DNA of 64,000 bases from an uncultured Geobacter sp. (GTDB taxonomy: Bacteria; Desulfobacterota; Desulfuromonadia; Geobacterales; DSM-12255). The position numbers were made by a program, and so were the translations under genes. The stretch spans positions 53,130 to 117,129 of the forward strand of contig CALMBF010000116.1 in NCBI GenBank assembly GCA_937860145.1. Direction: 5' to 3'. The notes beneath the pieces are model-generated. The model was not told the DNA's origin. It ran no database searches and saw nothing but the letters and a program-made list of their open reading frames with translations. Below, one piece after another: positions 18,347 through 27,572 of the stretch (its first letter is position 1; each line of letters opens with the position of its first letter).

Positions 18347-19863
18347 GCAACAAATTGCTACTGTTTACTCCGATCGTGCAATGGCCGGTCCATTTCGAAA
18401 CTGATTTGGAAATCGCTCGGAAACATCTTGATAAGGGTGGAGAGATTGTCTTTCTTCAGTGTCAGGGAAGTCTGCCGATCTGTGCCCAAAATGTTGACCA
18501 CCGATGGAGTTCCTGTTGGAGATGCATGTCCCGATTTGCAAAGGGTTTGCGCTGGCTCGGGGATGAGCGGGTTACGGTAAAAAACTTTCATTGGCTAACT
18601 GATAGGCAGCAACAGATTGTCGAAAGCCTTTCTAATAGTTGTTTTGCAACAATTGAGGAGTTATCCAACATATCTGTTGAGGGGGCAGATATAGGATTGG
18701 CGTCATTTGGTTCTGTTGTAAGTTACCTTAGGGAGCCTGAACCTGACCTGCACCAGCATCGGTCTCTCTTTGTGGCCCATATGAAGACCGCTGCGACGAC
18801 ATATTTTTCTATCCGCAATCACCTAGAAAAGGAACGTCCTCGTACATTTGTACTATTTAATGGGCGGTTTGCCGAATTGCGCGGTGCTTTGCGTGCAGCA
18901 CAGGAACTGGCTGTGCATACGTTGGTTCATGAGCGGGCCGGAGTGCTGGATCGATACAGTCTGACCAGTAACACATCCCCTCACGACATAGGTGAAATGA
19001 TCTCGGCTATTGATTCAACCTACTCCGAGTCTCCTCTAAACGCTTCCGAGAAAGGAAAAATTGCTGCCGAATGGTTTATGGAACGTAGGAGCAATAAGGC
19101 CCAGAGTTGGTATTCATTTACTGCGAATCAACAGGTAGGGCTTTTGCCAGATTTGGCGATCGATCGACTGAATCTGGTGATATTTAACTCGTCTGAGGAA
19201 GAGATGGTGTCAATAGCCGATTGGAAGAATCCTTTCTACATTGACCAGAATGAGGCAATAGGGCTGTTAGCTGAAGAGTTAGCGAGCGATCGACGGTTTA
19301 AGCTCTTCCTTCGGGTCCATCCCCATCTTAGAGGGATCTCTAACTCTCAAACTGAGGGTATTAAACGTCTTGCCGAGCAGTTCCCTGATTTAACGGTGAT
19401 TCCTGCTGATTCTTCGGTGAGTACTTATTCCCTGTTGGAGAAGTGCGATCTCGTGTTGACCTTCGGCTCTACAGTTGGTGTAGAAGCTGCTTATGTAGCC
19501 AAACCTTCATTTCTGATGGGTAGAGCAATTTATGAGAATCTTGGCTGTTGCGTCCGTCCTGCTTCCCATTCTGAGCTTTTGGATATGCTTCGCCGTATAG
19601 CTGCCGGGGACAGATCCATGCTCCCTGAGCCGACAGTCGTTAAAAGGGCAGTAGAACGTTACGGTTTTTTCTTCAAGTGCTGGGGGAATATCTACCAGCA
19701 TGTTATGCCCGTTCACGTTGGTAAATCGGTAATGGTTAAGAATGGTTGCAAGACCGTTCTTCGTCCGTCTGTACTGTCTTGGTTGGTAGATCATGTGGTG
19801 GTGTCCCTAAAATATACATTAGGGTTGGTACGCGGGTTTCTCCGTAGTCGCTCAAACATGTAA
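18343..19863 (+). CDS. Unknown protein of glycan cluster, capsule-synthesis GT-B-like
   Basis: A 506-residue protein with no confident family. The N-terminus LLLFTPIVQWPVHFETDLEI looks like the first strand of a Rossmann-like domain. Two cysteine pairs lie early (QCQGSLPICAQ and SSCWRCMSR, about residues 40-63). The C-terminal third has LFLRVHPHLRG and CDLVLTFGSTVGVEAAYVAKPSF, which resembles capsule polysaccharide (Kps/Wcb) glycosyltransferases. It may be a retaining sugar or acidic-sugar transferase. Composition is AT-richer than the flippase before it. Confidence 0.55.
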   Translation: MSNKLLLFTPIVQWPVHFETDLEIARKHLDKGGEIVFLQCQGSLPICAQNVDHRWSSCWRCMSRFAKGLRWLGDERVTVKNFHWLTDRQQQIVESLSNSCFATIEELSNISVEGADIGLASFGSVVSYLREPEPDLHQHRSLFVAHMKTAATTYFSIRNHLEKERPRTFVLFNGRFAELRGALRAAQELAVHTLVHERAGVLDRYSLTSNTSPHDIGEMISAIDSTYSESPLNASEKGKIAAEWFMERRSNKAQSWYSFTANQQVGLLPDLAIDRLNLVIFNSSEEEMVSIADWKNPFYIDQNEAIGLLAEELASDRRFKLFLRVHPHLRGISNSQTEGIKRLAEQFPDLTVIPADSSVSTYSLLEKCDLVLTFGSTVGVEAAYVAKPSFLMGRAIYENLGCCVRPASHSELLDMLRRIAAGDRSMLPEPTVVKRAVERYGFFFKCWGNIYQHVMPVHVGKSVMVKNGCKTVLRPSVLSWLVDHVVVSLKYTLGLVRGFLRSRSNM

Positions 19864-19882
19864 GAAAAAATCACCAACCAAA

Positions 19883-20815
19883 ATGAATGAATCAATTATG
19901 TCGCCATTTTTTTCTATTATAATACCTACATACAATCGAGCAGAACTATTGACAAGGGCACTGAATTCTGTTGCAGAACAGACTTACAAGGATTTTGAGG
20001 TTATTGTCAGCGATGACGGTTCAACCGATGCGACGGCAGAAATTGTACTGAATTTTTCGTCTTTAATGGATATTACGTATCTACGTCAAGAAAACTGGGG
20101 AGGTCCCGCCCGCCCTAGGAACCTAGGTTTGTCAGTAGCAAAGGGACAATGGGTTTGCTTTCTCGATGCTGACGACTGGTGGTATCCTGAAAAATTGGCG
20201 ACCGTTTTTCCCTTTACTGGCAATGCCGATATTATCCACCACGATTGCGATGTATTTGATATTAATGGAAAGAAGTTCCTGAAAATGCGTGGGCGGCAAC
20301 TAAATAAACCAGTTTTTGTTGATTTGTTGACTGGATGGAATGCTCTGCATACTTCTACGGTTTGTGTTAGAAAATCAATCTTAGATGTAGTCGGTTTGTT
20401 TTCAGAAGAGAAAGCATTGATAGCTGTTGAAGATTTTGATCTTTGGATTCGTATTGCAAGGTTTACCGATAAGTTTGCTCATATATCTAATGCTCTCGGA
20501 GCATATTGGTTATCCCAAGGTAATATTTCATCATTTTCTATGGAGAGTATTGAACGTGAGGCAGCAGTTCATATGAGATATGTAGGATATCTTGATCCTG
20601 AAGATCGTATAGAAGCAGTCAAAATGTTGTCTTACAGAAAAGGACTTATTAATTGGCATTTAGAAAACTATGCCCAAAGTAGGCAAATGTTCATCGCATC
20701 GTTGAGGTCAAGGCGATTAAGAACACGGCTCCTTGCACCTTTGTGGGTAGGCATCAATGTAATGGTTGATAGATTTGATACAGTCAGGTGGACCCTGAAA
20801 AAAATATTATATTGA
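19883..20815 (+). CDS. Glycosyltransferase family 2
   Basis: A 310-residue GT-A transferase. The N-terminal domain shows FSIIIPTYNRAELLTRALNS, VIVSDDGSTD and the metal-binding CFLDADDWW. The remaining part carries the usual VEDFDLWIRIA acceptor segment. It probably adds a sugar to the lipid-linked glycan in the cytoplasm. It is the most AT-rich gene in the window and its codon use differs from the housekeeping genes, so recent transfer is likely. It is the last gene of the island; a promoter and a different kind of gene follow. Confidence 0.85.
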   Translation: MNESIMSPFFSIIIPTYNRAELLTRALNSVAEQTYKDFEVIVSDDGSTDATAEIVLNFSSLMDITYLRQENWGGPARPRNLGLSVAKGQWVCFLDADDWWYPEKLATVFPFTGNADIIHHDCDVFDINGKKFLKMRGRQLNKPVFVDLLTGWNALHTSTVCVRKSILDVVGLFSEEKALIAVEDFDLWIRIARFTDKFAHISNALGAYWLSQGNISSFSMESIEREAAVHMRYVGYLDPEDRIEAVKMLSYRKGLINWHLENYAQSRQMFIASLRSRRLRTRLLAPLWVGINVMVDRFDTVRWTLKKILY

Positions 20816-20918
20816 TAAAATGAATGTTCTTAAAATAGATGATGCTTTTGGCGTTTAACTGTCCCCTGTTGGTGGAGGATCAGGCCGATCCATTGTTGGT
20901 TAAAAACTCACGACTCTA

Positions 20919-20947
20919 TTGTGAAAATCCGATTTAGATGCTAGTAT
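20919..20947 (+). promoter_or_regulatory. Sigma70-type promoter for the cytidylate-kinase-like gene
   Basis: TTGTGA (20919-20924) and TAGTAT (20942-20947) are 17 bases apart, 32 bases before the start at 20980. An AAGGAGG Shine-Dalgarno follows just before the ATG. It marks the boundary between the glycan island and the housekeeping genes. Confidence 0.5.
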
Positions 20948-20979
20948 CCACCCCCAACAGTCACACAAGGAGGGAATAG

Positions 20980-21801
20980 ATGGCGATTATCACCATATCC
21001 CGGGAAATGGGTACGGGTGCTTACAGCATTGCACAAGAAATTGCGAAAAAGTTGAAGTACACTCTTGTTGACGGAAATAAAATCGCGGAAGTCGCTGACA
21101 GATACGGGTTGACCAAGGAAATTCTCGATCGTGTGGATGAAAAGCCACCGATGTACATAACGGCTGAAGACAGGCTCCAGGCAGCGTATCTGAACATGAT
21201 CGAGCTGATTCTGCTGGATTTTGCAAAGGCCGGCAATGTGATTCTCTACGGGCGTGGCTGCCAGGATCTGCTCAAGGGGGTTGGCAATACGCTCCGGCTC
21301 CGTTTCGTCGCCCCCTTTGAGGAGCGGGTGGAAAAGTTTGCCGAGCGTGAATGGATAGACCCGGACCTTGCCCATGATTTCATCAGGAAGAGTGACCATC
21401 AGCGGGCCGGTTTCATTCATTTCTATTTTGACCGGGACTGGAACGATCCCCTCGGTTACGATATGGTCTTCAATACCTCGGCACTTTCCGAAACGGCAAT
21501 CGTCGACTCGGTCGTTGCTGCGGTCAGGGACCCGAAACTGAAGGAAGCCGAGGCCGGTTCCCAGTCTCTCCTTGACGACATCATCCTTGCCAAGAAAATT
21601 GAAACCGAGTTGCTCCGTAACGGCAAGATCGAAAGCATGCATCTGAAAATATTTTCCTGCAACGGTAAAGCGCATCTTTCAGGGCATCTCCACTCCGATG
21701 CCGAACTGGAAGAGGCACTAGCCATCGCCCAGGCAGTCCCCGGTGTGACCAAGGTCGTCAACGAACTGCAGGTCGTGGCGTTCAAGCGCTACAAGGGGTA
21801 A
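20980..21801 (+). CDS. Cytidylate kinase-like protein with C-terminal BON domain
   Basis: A 273-residue protein. Residues 1-200 belong to the cytidylate-kinase-like family (AAIITISREMGTG-type start, here MAIITISREMGTGAYSIA), which replaces the classical Walker A GxxGxGKS with SREMGTG. The middle has VILYGRGCQDLLKG and LRFVAPFEERV. Residues about 205-270 form a BON domain (ETELLRNGKIES, AHLSGHLHSDAELEEAL, PGVTKVVNELQVV), a fold that usually binds lipids or partner proteins. The function is unknown. The start is supported by AAGGAGG 5-10 bases upstream. It is a single-gene unit with its own promoter and a following terminator. Confidence 0.75.
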   Translation: MAIITISREMGTGAYSIAQEIAKKLKYTLVDGNKIAEVADRYGLTKEILDRVDEKPPMYITAEDRLQAAYLNMIELILLDFAKAGNVILYGRGCQDLLKGVGNTLRLRFVAPFEERVEKFAEREWIDPDLAHDFIRKSDHQRAGFIHFYFDRDWNDPLGYDMVFNTSALSETAIVDSVVAAVRDPKLKEAEAGSQSLLDDIILAKKIETELLRNGKIESMHLKIFSCNGKAHLSGHLHSDAELEEALAIAQAVPGVTKVVNELQVVAFKRYKG

Positions 21802-21823
21802 CCAGCAGTACCTTGAGGTAAAA

Positions 21824-21856
21824 AAAGAGCGACCGGTCGTCCGCCGGTCGCTCTTT
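21824..21856. terminator. Bidirectional intrinsic terminator
   Basis: GAGCGACCGG (21827-21836) pairs with CCGGTCGCTC (21844-21853), flanked by A and T runs so the stem extends. T's follow on both strands: three on the + side and a run of six on the - side. It lies between the convergent gene pair at 21801 and 21894. Confidence 0.85.
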
Positions 21857-21893
21857 GCATAATCTTAGTTGAGACTGTCATTCCCCGGAAAGA

Positions 21894-22163
21894 TTACTCC
21901 TCCTCGTCATACTCCCCGCCATCAAAGTCGTCGTATTCCATGTCGTCCTCATCTTCAAGCTCATCTTCATCATAGACGAGAGCGCTCCGGTCGTCCTCTT
22001 CCCTGATCGCTTCGAATTTGGCAAGAAGTGCCTCATTGGTGCAGTAGCGCTCCCTCCTGTGCCGGCATGTATCCAGGTCACACAGGTCGAAGAGCTGAAT
22101 TTCGCTGCACAAACGGTCAGCTGGCGCAACTTTTTCTTCCGGTTCCGGGTTGTTCTCGTGCAT
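21894..22163 (-). CDS. Small acidic Cys-containing protein downstream of fbp
   Basis: An 89-residue protein, family unknown. The N-terminal half has four or five Cys in RLCSEIQLFDLCDLDTCRH and RERYCTNEALL, possibly a metal site. The last 35 residues are almost entirely Asp/Glu with a few Tyr and Gly. Its ATG overlaps the fbp stop (TGATG), indicating translational coupling. An in-frame longer version (from 22226) would overlap fbp and is less likely. The terminator at 21824 ends this two-gene operon. A regulator or stability partner of fructose bisphosphatase is possible, but nothing shows it. Confidence 0.65.
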   Translation of the reverse strand: MHENNPEPEEKVAPADRLCSEIQLFDLCDLDTCRHRRERYCTNEALLAKFEAIREEDDRSALVYDEDELEDEDDMEYDDFDGGEYDEEE

Positions 22164-23119
22164 CAACAGCTCTCCTGCCTGCAGGCAGCCTGGAATTCGA
22201 CAGCTTTCTGGACATCCTCGGCACAACCGATGTAAACAGGTTCGCGATGGTCAAGGGACTCGGGTTTTATGTCGAGAATGGGGATGCTGCCGTTGCTGGC
22301 GGCACCGCCAGCCTGTTCGATGAGAAATGCCATGGGGTTGAGTTCGAACAGAAGCCGCAGCTTGCCCCGGGGCGAACCGTTGAGGGCAGGGTAGAAGAAG
22401 ATGCCCTTGCCTTTCATCAGCACCTGGTTGATATCCGGTACAAACCCGCCGGAGTAGCGCAGCTTGCTCCCTTTCTCCTCCAGGTAGGTGACGAATTTTT
22501 CCGTGCCGGGGGTGTACTTGTTGCGCAGTCCGCCCGGAGAGTAGATATCGCCTTTGGGGGCCATGGAGATGTTTTCCCGGGACAGGGTGTACTCCATCAG
22601 GGAGTTCATGGTGAACTCGTGGACACCGTTGCCGACGGAGTAGACCATGGAAACCCGCGGGCCGTAGAGGAGGTAGAGGGCTGCCACCTGTTTGCGGCCT
22701 TCCTGAAAGAGATCGCACCCTTTGTATATGGAGACGATCGTGCCGATGGAGAGGTTGACGTCAACAAGGGATGAACCGTCGAGGGGGTCGTAGGCAACCG
22801 AGTAGAGACCGGGGCCATCAGTCTGGGCCTGGTAGACTTCGTCCATCTCTTCTGATGCTATGTTGCAGACAACCCCGGAGTGGGTCAGTCTCTTGCGCAG
22901 TATCCTGTCGGAAAGTACGTCCAGGGCAAGCTGCTCTTCACCATACAGGTTGGATGTGCCCGCTACGCCAAGGTCGCCGGTCCGCACTGCATTGATGACA
23001 TACTTGCTTGCTTCGGCGATTTCACAGATCAGATGGATGAGGTTATCGCAGATGTTCTGACTTCTCAGATGTCTGCGCAAATCTAGTTGAAATCTGGTTT
23101 TACCTGGTTCGCGGTACAT
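22163..23119 (-). CDS. fbp: Fructose-1,6-bisphosphatase, class I
   Basis: A 318-residue FBPase I. The metal and phosphate signature YDPLDGSSLVDVNLSIGT is intact, as is the GGFVPDINQVL region and LLFELNPMAFLIEQAGG near the end. It hydrolyses fructose-1,6-bisphosphate in gluconeogenesis, which acetate-using anaerobes need. The start at 23119 is chosen because GGGAGGTGG lies immediately upstream; a start four codons earlier is possible. It lies 65 bases downstream of rlmD and may share its transcript. Confidence 0.95.
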   Translation of the reverse strand: MYREPGKTRFQLDLRRHLRSQNICDNLIHLICEIAEASKYVINAVRTGDLGVAGTSNLYGEEQLALDVLSDRILRKRLTHSGVVCNIASEEMDEVYQAQTDGPGLYSVAYDPLDGSSLVDVNLSIGTIVSIYKGCDLFQEGRKQVAALYLLYGPRVSMVYSVGNGVHEFTMNSLMEYTLSRENISMAPKGDIYSPGGLRNKYTPGTEKFVTYLEEKGSKLRYSGGFVPDINQVLMKGKGIFFYPALNGSPRGKLRLLFELNPMAFLIEQAGGAASNGSIPILDIKPESLDHREPVYIGCAEDVQKAVEFQAACRQESC

Positions 23120-23184
23120 GCCACCTCCCATAAATAAGATTGGATACCTAATACTCTAAATCCTTGAATCTTGGCAAGGAAAAT

Positions 23185-24594
23185 TCAGTCAGACTTACGG
23201 CGTTTCAGCACTGCTATCGATTCTACGTGGGGGGTCTGGGGGAACATGTCCACCGGCTGGATCAGCTCGGTCTGATAACCGGCGTTGTTCAGGATGACCA
23301 GGTCACGGGACAGGGATGCCGGGGAGCAGGATACGTAGATGATCTTCGGCGCCCCCAGGGTCACGACCTGTTGCAGGACCTTTGCATCGCACCCTTTGCG
23401 CGGGGGGTTGAGCAACACGAGATCCGTCCGCTTGCCGCCTTCAACGACCCATTTGAGCTGTTCAACGACATCGCCTGCCTCGAACTCACAATTACGGATA
23501 CGGTTGATCCTGGCGTTCTGGGCGGCATCTTCAACCGCAGCGTCAACAACCTCGATTCCGAGCAGTTCCCTGGCACCGGAAGCGAGGAAAAGGGAGATGG
23601 CGCCAATGCCGCAGTAGAGGTCGAGAACATTCTCCCTGCCGGTGAGCTCTGCGTAGGTGCGCACAAGGTCGTAGATCACCCCGGCGCTGCCGCTGTTGAC
23701 CTGGAAAAAGGAGCGGGGAGAAATGAGAAATTTGATGCCACCGATCGATGCTTCCAGGCTGGTCTGCTTGGTATGGAAGAAATCCCGGTTCCCGAGGATG
23801 ACATTCCCGGTGGACGGATTTACGTTCTGGACAACCACCGCAACCTCGGGGACCTCCCTTCTGATGAATTCGGCGAGATGATGCAGCTCGTTATAACTTC
23901 TCCTGGCAGTGACCAGTACCACCATGGCGCGGTTTTCATTTTCGGCAACCCTGACTACCAGGTAACGGAGCAGTCCCTGTTCAGACCGGGGACTGTAGAT
24001 GGGGACTTTCCCCTTGATTATCCCCCGCTTGGTCACAGACACTATCCTGTTTATGAGCGGGTTATGCAGGGTGCAGTCCGAGATGTCCAGAATATCATGG
24101 CTTTCGCGACGGTAGATGCCAATAACCGGGTCTGCAAATTTGCCTGCAATGACAAGCTTGGCGCTGTTGCGGTAGTGAATCTGCCGGGGGGAGGGGAGCA
24201 CGGGGAGGATCTCCGTCCCTGCGAGTGCTGCATGGCGTCGGATGTGGTTCGCGACCAAGCCTCTTTTCCACTCCAGTTGTGCTCCGTACTCCATCTCGAT
24301 CAGCGGGCAGCTGTCACATTCGGGCACGTGGTTGCATGGTGACTTCCGGCGCACCGGAGAGGGGTTGAGTATCTTCTCCATGCGTGCAACGATCCGGTGC
24401 TGCCCCGCGTGCTCCACCCTGGCAACGACCTTCTCACCGGGAAGGGCTCCGTTCACCCTGACCTGGCAGGTATCTGCGATACCGATGCCGTATCCGTCCT
24501 CGTCCAGGGCGGAAACCATGAGTTCGAGGGTGCTTCCCCGGGGAACGACCTGTTTTGCCTGTTTCGTAACGGGCTTTTTCACTGTTTTTTTCAT
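23185..24594 (-). CDS. rlmD: 23S rRNA (uracil-5-)-methyltransferase RlmD/RumA family
   Basis: A 469-residue TrmA/RlmD-type enzyme with a basic N-terminal tail, a TRAM domain (residues about 20-75), an Fe-S cluster site (CNHVPECDSCP), and the SAM domain with LDLYCGIGAISLFL. NPPRKGCD and VSCSPASLSRDL contain the catalytic base and the nucleophilic Cys. It forms m5U in 23S rRNA. RlmD and RlmC cannot be separated by eye, and a second family member is at 39207. Its promoter presumably lies in 24595-24736, which also precedes divergent ispG. Confidence 0.85.
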   Translation of the reverse strand: MKKTVKKPVTKQAKQVVPRGSTLELMVSALDEDGYGIGIADTCQVRVNGALPGEKVVARVEHAGQHRIVARMEKILNPSPVRRKSPCNHVPECDSCPLIEMEYGAQLEWKRGLVANHIRRHAALAGTEILPVLPSPRQIHYRNSAKLVIAGKFADPVIGIYRRESHDILDISDCTLHNPLINRIVSVTKRGIIKGKVPIYSPRSEQGLLRYLVVRVAENENRAMVVLVTARRSYNELHHLAEFIRREVPEVAVVVQNVNPSTGNVILGNRDFFHTKQTSLEASIGGIKFLISPRSFFQVNSGSAGVIYDLVRTYAELTGRENVLDLYCGIGAISLFLASGARELLGIEVVDAAVEDAAQNARINRIRNCEFEAGDVVEQLKWVVEGGKRTDLVLLNPPRKGCDAKVLQQVVTLGAPKIIYVSCSPASLSRDLVILNNAGYQTELIQPVDMFPQTPHVESIAVLKRRKSD

Positions 24595-24736
24595 GGGGTC
24601 AAACTACTCGGACCGTGTCTGTAATGTCAATGCTAATCTTGTCGGGACAGGGGGAAAAGAGCTGTAAAACAGTATGGTTACTGAGGGAACGGCAGGGTTG
24701 CCAGGGGGAAGTGTCGGGGCAGGTGTCCACCGTTTC

Positions 24737-24766
24737 TTGACTTTGTCCCGGCAAACCATCTATTAT
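24737..24766 (+). promoter_or_regulatory. Strong sigma70-type promoter for ispG, giving a near-leaderless start
   Basis: TTGACT (24737-24742) and TATTAT (24761-24766) are 18 bases apart. A transcript starting 6-8 bases beyond the -10 would begin at about 24772-24774, and the ispG ATG is at 24775. No Shine-Dalgarno precedes that ATG. Confidence 0.75.
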
Positions 24767-24774
24767 GCTCAGTT

Positions 24775-25857
24775 ATGCGAAAGAGCACGAAACAGATAAC
24801 CGTCGGGAACATCAGGATCGGTGGGGGAGCACCCTGCTCGGTGCAGTCGATGTGCAGTACCGATACCCGCGACGAAGCCGCCACGCTGTCACAGATCGGC
24901 AGGCTGGCAGAAGCAGGTTGTGAGATCGTCCGCTGCGCCGTACCCGACCAGGATGCTGCCGTGGCCCTTGGGCGCATAAAGGCGGCATCGCCTCTGCCGG
25001 TGATCGCCGATATCCATTTCGATTACAAGCTGGCCCTGCAGGTGCTTGCGGCCGGCGTAGACGGCCTGAGGCTCAACCCGGGCAACATAGGAGAGCGCTG
25101 GAAGGTAGAAGAGGTGGTGCGTGCCGCCCGGGAGCGTCTCGTACCGATCCGCATCGGTGTCAATGCCGGTTCTCTGGAGAAGGAGCTCCTGGAGCGCTAT
25201 GGCCATCCAACCGCCGAAGCAATGGTCGAATCGGCCCTCGGTCACGTACGAATACTGGAAGAGCTGGGCTACGACCAGATCAAGGTATCTCTGAAAGCCT
25301 CTGACGTCCCCAAGACGGTCGAAGCGTACCGGCTCCTGTCGCGGCACGTCGAGTACCCCCTTCACATCGGTATCACCGAGGCGGGCACGGTCTTTTCCGG
25401 TACGGTCAAGTCGGCTGTCGGTCTCGGCATCCTCCTCGCCGACGGCATTGGCGATACCCTGCGCGTCTCCCTCACCGGTGATCCGGTGGATGAGGTACGG
25501 GTCGGATACGAGATTCTCAAGTCCCTCGGCCTGCGCAAGAAGGGGATCAACTTCGTCTCCTGTCCCACGTGCGGTCGCTGCCAGATCAACCTTATCCGGG
25601 TTGCCGAAGAGGTCGAGCGGCGGCTTCAGAACCTGGACGCCACCTTTACCGTTGCGGTCATGGGGTGTGTGGTGAACGGTCCCGGTGAAGCGCGTGAGGC
25701 GGATTTCGGTATTGCCGGGGGGAGGGGGGAAGGGCTCCTCTTCCGCCATGGCGAGATCGTGCGCAAGGTCCCGGAGGATTCGTTGGCAGATGCCCTCGTG
25801 GACGAGGTGTTCAAGGCCGCCCAGTCTGGTACACAACACAAAACAGAGGTAAATTAA
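24775..25857 (+). CDS. ispG: 4-hydroxy-3-methylbut-2-enyl-diphosphate synthase (flavodoxin/ferredoxin)
   Basis: A 360-residue IspG (GcpE). It starts [17 protein letters not shown], aligning with the conserved RKST start of the family, so this ATG is the right one although it lacks a Shine-Dalgarno. The TIM-barrel part has [24 protein letters not shown] and [10 protein letters not shown]. The C-terminal 4Fe-4S ligands are in [11 protein letters not shown] and the motif CVVNGPGEA. It reduces MEcPP to HMBPP in the MEP isoprenoid pathway. Its stop overlaps the proS start by one base. Confidence 0.95.
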   Translation: MRKSTKQITVGNIRIGGGAPCSVQSMCSTDTRDEAATLSQIGRLAEAGCEIVRCAVPDQDAAVALGRIKAASPLPVIADIHFDYKLALQVLAAGVDGLRLNPGNIGERWKVEEVVRAARERLVPIRIGVNAGSLEKELLERYGHPTAEAMVESALGHVRILEELGYDQIKVSLKASDVPKTVEAYRLLSRHVEYPLHIGITEAGTVFSGTVKSAVGLGILLADGIGDTLRVSLTGDPVDEVRVGYEILKSLGLRKKGINFVSCPTCGRCQINLIRVAEEVERRLQNLDATFTVAVMGCVVNGPGEAREADFGIAGGRGEGLLFRHGEIVRKVPEDSLADALVDEVFKAAQSGTQHKTEVN

Positions 25858-27572
25858 TGCGCTATACACAGTACTTTATTCCAACGGTTAAGGAAACTCC
25901 CGCCGATGCCGAGGTCGTCTCCCACAAGCTGATGCTCCGTGCCGGCATGGTGAGAAAGGTGGCGGCAGGCATTTACAACTACCTCCCTCTTGGTCTTCGT
26001 TCCATCCGCAAGGTTGAGAGCATCGTCCGGGAGGAGATGAATCGTGCCGGTGCCATCGAGATTCTGATGCCCATGGTCACCCCCGCCGAGCTCTGGCAGG
26101 AGTCACGTCGCTGGGAGCAGTACGGCAAGGAACTTCTCCGCCTGAAGGACCGCAAGGATAATGAGTTCTGTCTCGGACCGACCCACGAAGAAGTTGTCAC
26201 GGACATCGTGCGCCGTGAGGTGCGCAGTTACCGGCAGATGCCCCTCAACCTGTACCAGATCCAGACCAAGTTCCGCGACGAGATTCGCCCCCGTTTCGGC
26301 CTGATGCGCGGCCGGGAATTCATCATGAAGGATGCCTACTCCTTCGATGTGGATGAACAGGGTGCCGATATTGCCTATGAGAAGATGTACCAGGCCTATC
26401 GCCGCATCTTCGCCCGCTGCGGTCTCAAGTTCCGCGCCGTTGAGGCTGACACCGGCTCGATCGGCGGCAACTGGTCTCACGAGTTCATGGTGTTGGCCGA
26501 TTCCGGCGAGGATGCCATCGTCTCCTGCAACGGCTGTGACTACGCGGCAAACGTGGAGAAGGCGGAGTCGAAGGTGGTGGAAGCTGCCGAACATGCGGAA
26601 GCGCGGCCGATGGAGAAGGTGCACACCCCCGGCAAGAAGAGCATCCAGGAGGTCAGCGAGTTTCTCGGCATCCCGGTGACGCACACGGTGAAGATGCTCG
26701 TCTGCATGGCTGACAATGTTCCGGTGGCGGTGCTGCTGCGGGGTGACCATGACCTGAATGAGATCAAGCTGAAAAAGGTCCTCGGCTGTGAGGAGCTGGA
26801 AATGGCGACCGACGAGCAGATCGCCAAGGCTACCGGTGCCCCGGTCGGCTACCTCGGTCCCCAGGAGGCCAGGATCCGCCTTGTCGCCGACCTGACGGTC
26901 AGGGGGATGCGCAACGTGGTCGTCGGCGCCAACGAAACGGATTATCATCTGAAAAACGCCAACCCCGACCGCGACTACGTCATCGGAGAGTATGCCGACA
27001 TCCGCAACGTTGCCCACGGGGATCCGTGTCCCCGCTGCTCTGGCGGCATACTGGAAATGTGGCGTGGCATAGAGGTCGGCCACGTTTTCAAGCTCGGCAT
27101 GAAATACTCCAAGGCTCTCAATGCCACGTTCCTCGACCAGGACGGCAAGGAACAGATCGTCTTCATGGGATGTTACGGCATCGGCATCGGCCGGACCGTT
27201 GCGGCCTGCATCGAGCAGAACCACGACGACAATGGCATCATCTTCCCCCTCCCCATCGCCCCGTTCCACTGCATCGTTTCGGCAGTCAATCCCAAGGATG
27301 AAACGGTCAGCGCGACAGCCGATGAGATCTATGCCAGGCTCCAGGCCGCAGGCGTGGAAGTGCTCTACGACGACCGGGACGAGCGTCCGGGGGTAAAGTT
27401 CAAGGACGCTGACCTGATCGGTATCCCCTTGCGCCTGGTCATAGGTGCCAAGAACCTGGCGGACGGCAAGGTCGAGCTCAAGCAGCGCAGCGGCGGCGAG
27501 ATGGAGCTGCTTGCCATCGATGATGCCGTGGCCCGGATTACATCACTGGTGAGAGAGGCGCTGGCGCTATGA
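25857..27572 (+). CDS. proS: Prolyl-tRNA synthetase, bacterial type
   Basis: A 571-residue class II synthetase of the bacterial type with an inserted editing domain. [20 protein letters not shown] is the typical start. Motif 1 is in [14 protein letters not shown], motif 2 around [19 protein letters not shown], and motif 3 in [12 protein letters not shown]. The INS (YbaK-like) editing domain spans about residues 225-400. The anticodon-binding domain is C-terminal. AGAGGT precedes the ATG. Its stop overlaps the pyrF start as ATGA. Confidence 0.95.
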   Translation: MRYTQYFIPTVKETPADAEVVSHKLMLRAGMVRKVAAGIYNYLPLGLRSIRKVESIVREEMNRAGAIEILMPMVTPAELWQESRRWEQYGKELLRLKDRKDNEFCLGPTHEEVVTDIVRREVRSYRQMPLNLYQIQTKFRDEIRPRFGLMRGREFIMKDAYSFDVDEQGADIAYEKMYQAYRRIFARCGLKFRAVEADTGSIGGNWSHEFMVLADSGEDAIVSCNGCDYAANVEKAESKVVEAAEHAEARPMEKVHTPGKKSIQEVSEFLGIPVTHTVKMLVCMADNVPVAVLLRGDHDLNEIKLKKVLGCEELEMATDEQIAKATGAPVGYLGPQEARIRLVADLTVRGMRNVVVGANETDYHLKNANPDRDYVIGEYADIRNVAHGDPCPRCSGGILEMWRGIEVGHVFKLGMKYSKALNATFLDQDGKEQIVFMGCYGIGIGRTVAACIEQNHDDNGIIFPLPIAPFHCIVSAVNPKDETVSATADEIYARLQAAGVEVLYDDRDERPGVKFKDADLIGIPLRLVIGAKNLADGKVELKQRSGGEMELLAIDDAVARITSLVREALAL

